In this document: in pieces, positions 7,430-13,585 of the stretch
How the letters are laid out: each line of letters begins with the position of its first letter
Position numbering within the stretch: position 1 is the stretch's first letter
Assembly: GCA_029865445.1 (NCBI GenBank)
Contig: JAOUGY010000069.1
Coordinates: 1 to 13,909, forward strand
Source of the DNA: Acidimicrobiia bacterium
GTDB taxonomy: Bacteria > Actinomycetota > Acidimicrobiia > Spongiisociales > ZC4RG35
DNA: 13,909 bases
Direction: 5' to 3'
Translations under genes and position numbers: made by a program
The notes under the pieces: model-generated
What the model was told of the DNA's origin: nothing
The model's database searches: none
Seen by the model: only the letters and a program-made list of their open reading frames with translations

Positions 7430-8439
7430 GGATTGCGCCCCGTGTAGAAGAGGGCGGGGTCGGTCGAGCCTGGTTCGAAGCCGGACGCTCTCAGCCCTGC
7501 GGTGACTCTGTTCATCTGGCCGTCGTTGAGTTTGGCCGCCGGCTGACGCAGCGGGCCACCGTTGTACCCCTGAAGCCAGGCCTGATACTTCCACAGGTAT
7601 CGGTGTACGAAGTTCGACGGGCCGACGGCGGCCATCTCTCGTGCGCGGGCCTGCCGGGCCGGGTCGATCTGCCAGTACAACGCCATGGCATCCTCTCTGT
7701 CCCCGGTTCGGAGCAGGTCGAACATGCGAGGTACGACGTCGCCGTAGTACTCGTAGTTCGACGTTCCCATCCACTGCATGTCGAAGGTGTCGACCCAGAG
7801 CGGCGCCGTGTACTCCATCGGGTCCGACAGGAGGACGGGGATTCCGCGCATCCGGCTGAAGCAGTCGTATGTCACGCCTGCTTGATGGCGTCCGAGCTCG
7901 TATTTGACGGCCACCACCGTGTCCAGTCGAGCGAGTCGTTCCAACACCGCTTGGGGGTAGCCGCGGTGATCGAACCGTGCGAGGTTCGAATGGGCCACCA
8001 CAAACAGGACGATTGGAAGGTCGGTGGCTTCGGCGACGTTGCGCGTGTAGTCCTCCACCTCGGCGGGTGTTTCCGGATAGAAGCTGTTCGGATGACCCAA
8101 CAACAGCCCATCCACTCCTATTCGCTCGGCTGCTCTGCTCATCTGGACGATGTCCTCGATCGTGTCGAAGGCGCCTTGCAGGAGGAATCGGTGGGCGCCT
8201 CCGGCCTCGTCCACCGCGATCTCCATGAACCGCACCATCTCGGGATGTGTGGTGCCCGCCTCCGACACGAGAAGGGCGCCCCAGAAGCCGAGTTCGATGT
8301 TGCGCCGCACGTCGTGGCGGATCGCTTCTTCGTTGATGTCCCGCAGGTCGTTGGTGAAGCTGGGAATGATGACGTTGCACACACCGTGGAAGTGGGACTT
8401 CGCCCAGTCTTTGGCGTCGGGCCGGGAGGGTGGTGTCAT
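7423..8439 (-). CDS. DapA/NAL-family lyase (dihydrodipicolinate synthase-like), paralogue A
   Basis: A 338-residue class I aldolase-fold enzyme of the dihydrodipicolinate synthase / N-acetylneuraminate lyase family. The Schiff-base Lys is K179 in TVVAVKYELG. The hydroxyl motif appears as SEAGTTHPEM (59-68) in place of the usual GTTGE, and the conserved Tyr is probably Y121 in HPNSFYPETP. Such enzymes cleave, condense or dehydrate 2-oxo acids via a Lys imine. The start ATG at 8437-8439 shares a base with the upstream gene's stop (TGATG), so it is almost certainly co-translated. The C-terminus (about 280-338) is longer than in typical DapA (about 290 residues), with FVHRYLWKYQAWLQGYNGG then a tail ending TGRNPC. 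True lysine-biosynthetic DapA is unlikely given the divergence and context. The substrate is unknown. Confidence 0.87.
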   Translation of the reverse strand: MTPPSRPDAKDWAKSHFHGVCNVIIPSFTNDLRDINEEAIRHDVRRNIELGFWGALLVSEAGTTHPEMVRFMEIAVDEAGGAHRFLLQGAFDTIEDIVQMSRAAERIGVDGLLLGHPNSFYPETPAEVEDYTRNVAEATDLPIVLFVVAHSNLARFDHRGYPQAVLERLARLDTVVAVKYELGRHQAGVTYDCFSRMRGIPVLLSDPMEYTAPLWVDTFDMQWMGTSNYEYYGDVVPRMFDLLRTGDREDAMALYWQIDPARQARAREMAAVGPSNFVHRYLWKYQAWLQGYNGGPLRQPAAKLNDGQMNRVTAGLRASGFEPGSTDPALFYTGRNPC

Positions 8440-9401
8440 CAGACGGTGAGGCCCAGTCGCTCCAGGTCTGCCCGCAACTCTGCTTCCTCGGCGGCGGTTT
8501 GGGCGAGCAGCGGCAACCGCACCGGGCCTTGGGGGAGGCCCATCATCGTCAGCCAGGCTTTCAGGTTGGCGATGGGGACGGGCCCGGCTCCCGTGTTCAG
8601 GAATGGTCGCATCCAGCGGTCGAACGCTTTGCGGTGTTCGGACAGTGATGCCGAAACGGACCGCGCCTCGTCGATGCGACCCGCGTCGGCCAGGGCGGTG
8701 TATTCGGCGATCGGTCGATGTTCGGGTGTCTGGAACATGGCGAGCGCCGGGGTCGACATGAGCGCCTGCACGCCATGGTCGAGGTGGTAGTCGAGCCAGT
8801 CGTCCTCCGCTGCATCGCACACCACGATGGTGTCGCCACATCCTTCGAGAACGGCGAGGAAGTGCTCGGGTGGTTTTGGGTTCTTGATCCCGCAGATGAT
8901 GTCGATGTCGGCGAGCTCGATGATGACTTCGGGGCTGAGGGCGTAGCCCGAGTACGAGGTGTTGAAGAGGAACGTGGGGATCGTGGTTTCGCGGTCGAGG
9001 GCCTGGTACCACGCCCGGACCTGGTCGTCCGAGGGCTTCGGCGGGTAGTACGGGTTCATGACTATGGCGAGATCGAACCCCTTCTCCTCGGCGTGGTTGC
9101 CGAGCTCGACACAATGGCTGAAGACGTGGTGGCTGGTCTGGGCCATGATGGGGATCCGCCCGGCGACCGTGTCGGCGACGATCTCGTGGAGTCGGAAGCG
9201 TTCCGCCATCGTCATCGACCAGAACTCACCCATCACCCCGCCGCAGAATATGCCATCGACCCCGAGCCCGGACACGTAGTGCTCGACAGATGCACGCACG
9301 TTCATCTCGTCGAGGCTGCCGTCCGGCGCGAACGGTGTGGGGATGGCCACCCACAACCCTCGCACTTTTTCGAAGGCGGTCTCTTTGGCGGCGCTCAGCA
9401 A
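8439..9401 (-). CDS. DapA/NAL-family lyase (dihydrodipicolinate synthase-like), paralogue B
   Basis: A 320-residue second DapA-family protein and first gene of the leftward operon. Schiff-base Lys: K173 in IICGIKNPKPPE. Conserved Tyr motif: MNPYYPPKP (Y118/Y119). The usual GTTGE loop reads GGVMGEFWSM (54-63), so the Thr pair that relays protons in DapA is absent; catalysis must differ from DapA itself. It is strongly diverged from its neighbour A, so the pair is not a recent duplication. The start is a TTG at 9401, supported by GAGGTG (9406-9411 on this strand) four bases upstream; the next Met is only at residue 33, inside the conserved domain. The stop (TGA, 8439-8441) overlaps the next ATG. 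Known relatives act on 2-keto-3-deoxy sugars, 4-hydroxy-2-oxo acids or pyrroline-4-hydroxy-2-carboxylate. Confidence 0.88.
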   Translation of the reverse strand: MLSAAKETAFEKVRGLWVAIPTPFAPDGSLDEMNVRASVEHYVSGLGVDGIFCGGVMGEFWSMTMAERFRLHEIVADTVAGRIPIMAQTSHHVFSHCVELGNHAEEKGFDLAIVMNPYYPPKPSDDQVRAWYQALDRETTIPTFLFNTSYSGYALSPEVIIELADIDIICGIKNPKPPEHFLAVLEGCGDTIVVCDAAEDDWLDYHLDHGVQALMSTPALAMFQTPEHRPIAEYTALADAGRIDEARSVSASLSEHRKAFDRWMRPFLNTGAGPVPIANLKAWLTMMGLPQGPVRLPLLAQTAAEEAELRADLERLGLTV

Positions 9402-9469
9402 TCCACACCTCGTTTTCAGGATGATCTTGCATCATATAGGATCGGCCACCGGTCGATCGAGGTGGATGT
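9402..9469. promoter_or_regulatory. Divergent control region with operator-like inverted repeat
   Basis: This 68-bp gap separates the leftward three-gene operon from the rightward two-gene operon. ATGAT (9421-9425) and ATCAT (9431-9435) are reverse complements around CTTGC, an operator-like site of the size used by dimeric GntR-type repressors. Rightward promoter candidate: TTTTCA (9413-9418), 18-bp spacer, TAGGAT (9437-9442), which would place the inverted repeat in the spacer. Leftward -10 candidate: TATGAT (9436-9431), which overlaps the repeat and has no clear -35. AGGTGG (9460-9465) is the ribosome-binding site of the rightward gene and GAGGTG (9406-9411, minus) that of the leftward gene. 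This local stretch is noticeably more AT-rich than its surroundings. Confidence 0.5.
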
Positions 9470-10453
9470 ATGGAGCCGGTTCGGGTCGGATTCGTCGGGC
9501 TTGGATGGTGGGGAGCGGAACTATGTCGCGGTGCCCTCGTTCACGGTGCGATCGAGCCGGTTGCCTGCCACGCCCGCAGCGTCGAATCCCGAGAGGCTTT
9601 CTCGGAGCGCTTCGGCGCGGTTCCGGTCGAAACCATCGACGAGCTCTTCGACCGCGTGGAGGCCGTGGTCGTGGCGACCCCGCACTCGACCCACGCCGAC
9701 ATCGTCGACGCCGCGCTGCGCTCCGGGAAACATGTCTTCGTGGACAAGCCCTTCACGATGACCGTCGACGACGGCCGCCGGTGCATTCAAGCGGCCGAAC
9801 GAGCGAACAAGGTGTTGCAGGTTGGGCATCAGCGCCGGCGTCAGACGCCCACCCGCCGAATCAGGGAGATGATCGACGGCGGCGAGCTCGGCACCCCGAT
9901 CGTCGCGGAGGCCAACTACTCGAGCCCCGGCGGGGCCAAGAAGGACCCCGACAACTGGCGGCAGGATCGGGACGAGCGACCGTTGAGCGGTCTGACACCG
10001 TTTGGCGTCCATGTGATCGATGCGTTCCACTATCTCCTCGGCCCGATATCGGCGGTCACCGCGGTGCGCGGGCGGCCCTTTGGCGCCTCCGCCCTCGATG
10101 ACGCCGCCGTCTTCAGCTTCGAGTTCGCCTCAGGGGCGGTGGGCACCCTGGTGACATCGACGGCGGTTCCCACCACCACGCGCTTGGGAGTGATGGGCAC
10201 AGCAGGCGCGGCGTGGAACGATCGCGACGGGGAACTGCTGCTCGTTCAGGAAGCCGGGTCGACCGTCCCTCGTGTCGTCCAGACGGAGGCGATCGACGCG
10301 GTCGCGGAGCAGATGTTGGAATTCGCCACGTGTGTTCGTGGCGGCGAGAGGCCCGAGGTCGACGGCCGGGCGGGACTCATGGTCACAGCTGTCGTCGAGG
10401 CCGCCCTCCAAGCGGCCTCGACAGGAACGAAAGTCGAGGTCGCGCATGTCTGA
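9470..10453 (+). CDS. Gfo/Idh/MocA family NAD(P)-dependent oxidoreductase
   Basis: A 327-residue cytoplasmic dehydrogenase. The N-terminal Rossmann fold begins VRVGFVGLGWWGAEL (G10-x-G-x2-G15), followed by VVVATPHSTHAD (about 67-77) and VDKPFTMTVDD (91-101), the family's EKP motif with Asp for Glu and K93 as the likely catalytic Lys. GVHVIDAFHYLLG (179-191) gives the family G-x3-D-x2-H pattern (D184, H187). The C-terminal alpha/beta domain is normal. Members oxidise sugars, inositols or related polyols, or reduce imines. The start ATG at 9470 has AGGTGG four bases upstream. It is first in the rightward operon and its stop overlaps the next gene by 8 bases (ATGTCTGA). It is divergent from the DapA-like operon across a shared control region, suggesting the two transcripts serve one pathway. 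The substrate is unknown. Confidence 0.9.
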   Translation: MEPVRVGFVGLGWWGAELCRGALVHGAIEPVACHARSVESREAFSERFGAVPVETIDELFDRVEAVVVATPHSTHADIVDAALRSGKHVFVDKPFTMTVDDGRRCIQAAERANKVLQVGHQRRRQTPTRRIREMIDGGELGTPIVAEANYSSPGGAKKDPDNWRQDRDERPLSGLTPFGVHVIDAFHYLLGPISAVTAVRGRPFGASALDDAAVFSFEFASGAVGTLVTSTAVPTTTRLGVMGTAGAAWNDRDGELLLVQEAGSTVPRVVQTEAIDAVAEQMLEFATCVRGGERPEVDGRAGLMVTAVVEAALQAASTGTKVEVAHV

Positions 10454-12188
10454 GCACACCTTCTCCGAGGAGCGGGATGGAATGAAAGTCGACTGGCAGG
10501 TGCCGGTCGAGATGCCGGACGGTGCCGTTCTGCGGGCCGACGTGTACCGGCCGGTCACCGAAGGCCGCTACCCCGTGATCCTCTCCCACGGTGTGTACGC
10601 CAAGGGGCTGGCGTTCAACGGACCGATCTACAAGATGCAGTGGGACAAGCTCGTCGCCAAGGACCCGTCGGTACTGGAGGGCTCGACCAACAGGTACCAG
10701 GCGTGGGAGGTCACGGATCCGGAACGGTGGGTGCCGGACGGGTACGTGGTGGTTCGAGTGGATTCGCGTGGAGCAGGGTGGTCGGAAGGCTTCCTCGATC
10801 CCCGCTCCCCGCAGGAATTCGAGGACATCTGTTCGAGCATCGAATGGGCCGGCACTCGAGCGTGGAGTAGCGGCAAGGTCGGGGTCCTCGGTATCTCGTA
10901 CTACGCAGTGATGGGGTGGGCGGCCGCCGCTCGAAAGGCGCCACATCTCGCCGCCCTGATCGCCTGGGAAGGTTTCAACGATCAGTACCGGGATGCGTTC
11001 TATCACGGCGGCATCCTCAGTGAGTTCACGAAGAGATGGCAACCCACCCAGATCAACCCGATCCAGTACGGGCAAGGTGAGCGGGCGCCGGAGAACCCCA
11101 ATACCGGACAGTCGGTCGCCGGCCCCGAGACGCTGCCCGAGGAAGTCCTCGGCGAACGGCGCCGCGACTATTTCGGAACGATCAAGTCGCACCCGCTCTA
11201 CGACGACTGGCACCAGGCGCGTGCGATCGACGTCTCCGCCGTCGAGGTTCCGTTGCTGAGTGCCGCAAACTGGGGCGGACAGGGGATTCATCCCCGCGGC
11301 AACTTCAACGGCTTCATCCAGGCTTCGTCCGAGCAGAAATGGCTCGAGGCGCACGGAGACACGCATTGGACCCACTTCTACTCCGCATATGGACGCGACC
11401 TCCAGAAGCGCTTCTTCGACCACTTCCTCAAGGGCCTCGACAACGGATTCGATCGGACTCCACGCGTCCAGCTGAACATTCGCCGGCCCGGCGAACAGTT
11501 CGAATGGCGGGGTGAGGACGAGTGGCCGCTCGCCCGAACCGAGTGGACACCCATGTACCTCGGTCCGGAACTCACACTCGGGCCGGCCGGAGACAGCGCT
11601 GCCCTCGAATACTCCGGGCTGGGAGATGGGCTTCTGTTCGTCACCGCGCCGTTCGACGTCGAGACCGAGATCACCGGGCCGATGGCCGCCAAGCTCTACA
11701 TCTCGTCCTCGACCGAGGATGCCGACCTGTTCCTCATCGTTCGGCTGTTCGATCCCGAAGGCAGGGAGGTGACGTTCGAAGGGTCGACCGATCCGAACAC
11801 GCCGATCGCCAACGGCTGGCTCCGCGCCTCTCACCGGGCGTTGGATCCGGAGCGGTCGCAGCCCTGGCAGCCGTTCCATCCGCACGACCGGCGTGAGCCG
11901 CTCACTCCGGGCGAGATCCATGAGCTCGTCGTCGAGATCGTGCCATCGTGCATCGCGGTGCCCCCGGGGTACCGGCTCGGGTTGTGGGTGCGCGGCAAAG
12001 ACTACGAATACGGAGGCAGCCTCGATGACTACGGGCAGACCTTCTACTACGCCACTCGTGGCACGGGCGGGATGACCCACGCCGACCCCGACGACCGCCC
12101 TGAGGAGCTGTTCGGCGGCACCGTCACCGTCCATGTCGGCCCCGACCATCCGAGCCATCTGCTGCTGCCGGTGATCCCACCCAAGTGA
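10446..12188 (+). CDS. CocE/NonD family (X-Pro dipeptidyl-peptidase S15-like) serine hydrolase
   Basis: A 580-residue protein with an alpha/beta hydrolase domain (about 15-340) and a C-terminal jelly-roll domain (about 365-575). Family motifs: LSHGVYAKG near the oxyanion loop (47-54), VDSRGAGWSEG (105-115), nucleophile elbow GKVGVLGISYYAVMGW with S151, and HWTHFYS (307-313) with H307 or H310 as the likely catalytic His. The acid is unclear: the region LLSAANWGGQGIHPRGNF (270-287) aligns with the stretch that carries Asp in CocE (GWYD), but here reads NWGG. Known members hydrolyse esters and amides (cocaine, acyl and peptidyl amides). ATG 10446 is preferred because it overlaps the upstream stop, has GAGGT upstream and starts the conserved domain; the open frame back to 10272 is antisense-free but lies inside the previous gene. 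No signal peptide is visible, so it is likely cytoplasmic. Confidence 0.88.
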   Translation: MSEHTFSEERDGMKVDWQVPVEMPDGAVLRADVYRPVTEGRYPVILSHGVYAKGLAFNGPIYKMQWDKLVAKDPSVLEGSTNRYQAWEVTDPERWVPDGYVVVRVDSRGAGWSEGFLDPRSPQEFEDICSSIEWAGTRAWSSGKVGVLGISYYAVMGWAAAARKAPHLAALIAWEGFNDQYRDAFYHGGILSEFTKRWQPTQINPIQYGQGERAPENPNTGQSVAGPETLPEEVLGERRRDYFGTIKSHPLYDDWHQARAIDVSAVEVPLLSAANWGGQGIHPRGNFNGFIQASSEQKWLEAHGDTHWTHFYSAYGRDLQKRFFDHFLKGLDNGFDRTPRVQLNIRRPGEQFEWRGEDEWPLARTEWTPMYLGPELTLGPAGDSAALEYSGLGDGLLFVTAPFDVETEITGPMAAKLYISSSTEDADLFLIVRLFDPEGREVTFEGSTDPNTPIANGWLRASHRALDPERSQPWQPFHPHDRREPLTPGEIHELVVEIVPSCIAVPPGYRLGLWVRGKDYEYGGSLDDYGQTFYYATRGTGGMTHADPDDRPEELFGGTVTVHVGPDHPSHLLLPVIPPK

Positions 12189-12193
12189 GCCTC

Positions 12194-12216
12194 CGTTGTC
12201 CCCCAAGGGGACAACG
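12194..12216 (+). terminator. Perfect hairpin after the CocE/NonD gene
   Basis: CGTTGTCCCC (12194-12203) pairs perfectly with GGGGACAACG (12207-12216) around the loop CAA, starting five bases after the stop codon at 12188. The 10-bp GC-rich stem and 3-base loop suit a transcription terminator for the rightward operon. The following bases (TTCTTGGTT) are only moderately T-rich, so Rho-independent termination is plausible but not certain. Its left arm sequence recurs at 12223-12232, so it may also belong to the adjoining repeat element. Confidence 0.5.
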
Positions 12217-12222
12217 TTCTTG

Positions 12223-12465
12223 GTTGTCCCCCGGAGCGGAGCGAGGGGGGAAGGGACCCACAAGCGAAGCGCCGTGGGTAGGGGGACCCTCAACGCGGGA
12301 AACGGGTTTCCTGTGTGTCACCTCCCGTGGGATGGCGCCGTTGCGAGTCTCCCGGTGCCGGCGGGTTTCAGGTGTTCACCTCACGCGCGAATCTCGCGTT
12401 GAGCGTTCCCCCTACCTCCCATCTCCCTTCGGTCGATGGCAGGAACCTTCCCCCACGGGGACAGC
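12223..12465. repeat. Pair of diverged ~70-75 bp repeats in inverted orientation, with nested hairpins
   Basis: The 280 bases between the convergent stops (12188 and 12469) hold no credible gene. Bases 12223-12297 resemble the reverse complement of 12395-12465: both begin G(T/C)TGTCCCC, contain GGGGGAAGG, and end in a strong core, GGTAGGGGGA then CTCAACGCG (12277-12297 against 12395-12416, one indel and two mismatches). The spacer is 97 bases. Smaller hairpins are nested: TCCCCC/GGGGGA (12227-12232 with 12246-12251), ACCCAC/GTGGGT around 12256-12279, GGAAA/TTTCC around 12298-12311, AGGTG/CACCT around 12370-12381, and TCCCC/GGGGA (12449-12453 with 12457-12461). The whole looks like a dispersed non-coding repeat inserted between convergent genes. 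No transposase or target duplication is evident. Confidence 0.65.
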
Positions 12466-12468
12466 TTC

Positions 12469-13524
12469 TCAGAGCCGGTCGAGGAGCCAGTCGGTGGCCG
12501 GCGGGAAAGCGCGGTAGCGGAGGTTGTTCACGCCGTGGTTGCCACCTGAGACGAGGTTGTAGACAACCTCACCGGTGGCCATCCCGGCGATCCGTTCGCC
12601 GTGGGAGACCGGGATCAGGGGGTCCAACTCGCCCTGGATGACGTACAGCGGGGACGAAACGGACAGACCACGCAGGTTCAATTCGGAGGCTTTGGCCCGG
12701 GCTTCATCCATCGTCGTCGCACCCGAGTAGTGCCGGTACGCCTCGCGTGTGACGATGGGAAGGTCGTCGAAGCACTCGCCCCAGTCATAGGGTCCACAGT
12801 TGGCGATCGTCGCCTTGACCCGCGGTTCCAATGCCGCGACCCGCGCCGCGTAATACCCTCCCAGACTTGCTCCGTTCACACCGATACGGTCGACGTCCAC
12901 GTCGCCCCGCGACTCCAGATAGTCGATCGTCGCGGCGGTCGCAGCCTCGTAGTCGGCCCGAATCGGGAGTCTGAGACTGACTTCGCCCTGTCCGGGACCG
13001 TCGAGGCTGAGCACGGCCGCCCCTCTCCGCAGCAGCGAATGCCGACCCGAATGCCGCGTCTCCTTGGTCGAGTCGAGCCCCGGCAAGACGATGACTACCG
13101 GTGGACGCTCCACCCCGGTGGGCTTGGAGAACAGGCCGAGGATATGGGTGTCCTCGAATGGGATCTCGACCTTCTCGACCGCAGGGCTCTCGTATGAGGA
13201 TGCCCTGTCGAAGCACTCGACCATCTTGGAGAGTCCATGTTCGTGGGCGGCGACGTCTGAGACCGAGAGGAAATACGACAGGTGGTAGCACTTGGCCGCC
13301 GTGTGCAGTTCGGCCACACCCGTCGACTGGTGGCCCGCTGCCAGCGACTCCTCGGCGAGTGTCTCGTGGATCTCGGCGGTGGCCGTCCACTCCGGGCACC
13401 AGTCGTGCCAAGTGGTCATGCGAACCGTCGTGGCCTCGATGTCGCCGATCTCGATCCCGGCCGCCAGAAAGCGAGGGAGCCAGATGTCGATGACCTCTTG
13501 AATGATCGGATCGGGGTGCGGCAT
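12469..13524 (-). CDS. FrsA-family alpha/beta hydrolase, 2,6-dihydropseudooxynicotine hydrolase-like
   Basis: A 351-residue cytoplasmic alpha/beta hydrolase with a helical N-terminal part (about 1-115) and a hydrolase core (about 118-350). Motifs: PPVVIVLPGLDSTKE (141-155, oxyanion region), LSLDGPGQGE (172-181), nucleophile elbow NGASLGGYYAAR with S220, GELDPLIP with D301, and SGGNHGVNNL with H330. This set and spacing match the FrsA/DHPON-hydrolase group. E250 in YDWGECF lies where the nicotine-pathway C-C hydrolase is recalled to use a catalytic Glu, so C-C bond (beta-diketone) hydrolysis is possible; plain esterase activity is the alternative. The start ATG at 13524 has AGGAGG (13528-13533) three bases upstream. 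It lies behind the permease gene on the same strand, separated by a GC-rich hairpin, and is convergent with the CocE-type gene. Confidence 0.88.
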   Translation of the reverse strand: MPHPDPIIQEVIDIWLPRFLAAGIEIGDIEATTVRMTTWHDWCPEWTATAEIHETLAEESLAAGHQSTGVAELHTAAKCYHLSYFLSVSDVAAHEHGLSKMVECFDRASSYESPAVEKVEIPFEDTHILGLFSKPTGVERPPVVIVLPGLDSTKETRHSGRHSLLRRGAAVLSLDGPGQGEVSLRLPIRADYEAATAATIDYLESRGDVDVDRIGVNGASLGGYYAARVAALEPRVKATIANCGPYDWGECFDDLPIVTREAYRHYSGATTMDEARAKASELNLRGLSVSSPLYVIQGELDPLIPVSHGERIAGMATGEVVYNLVSGGNHGVNNLRYRAFPPATDWLLDRL

Positions 13525-13540
13525 GGTCCTCCTGCAAAGC

Positions 13541-13569
13541 CGAGCGGGCCGGACGGGCCGGCCCGCTCG
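13541..13569 (-). terminator. GC-rich hairpin between permease and hydrolase genes
   Basis: CGAGCGGGCC (13541-13550) and GGCCCGCTCG (13560-13569) are perfect reverse complements with a 9-base loop. On the minus strand the hairpin follows the permease stop (13586) by about 16 bases and precedes the hydrolase start codon by about 16 bases, with GCTTTGC after the stem. The stem is very stable but the T-tract is poor. It could be an intrinsic terminator, a partial terminator that lowers hydrolase expression, or an RNA-stability element. Confidence 0.55.
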
Positions 13570-13585
13570 ATCGGGTCTGTCGTGT

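Noticed and set aside
10383..12293. 636-codon open frame on the minus strand
   Set aside because: It is a shadow of the CocE/NonD gene with no domain and no plausible start context.
12189..12468. CRISPR array or insertion sequence
   Set aside because: The repeats are only two, diverged and in opposite orientation, without regular spacers; no transposase gene or target-site duplication is visible.
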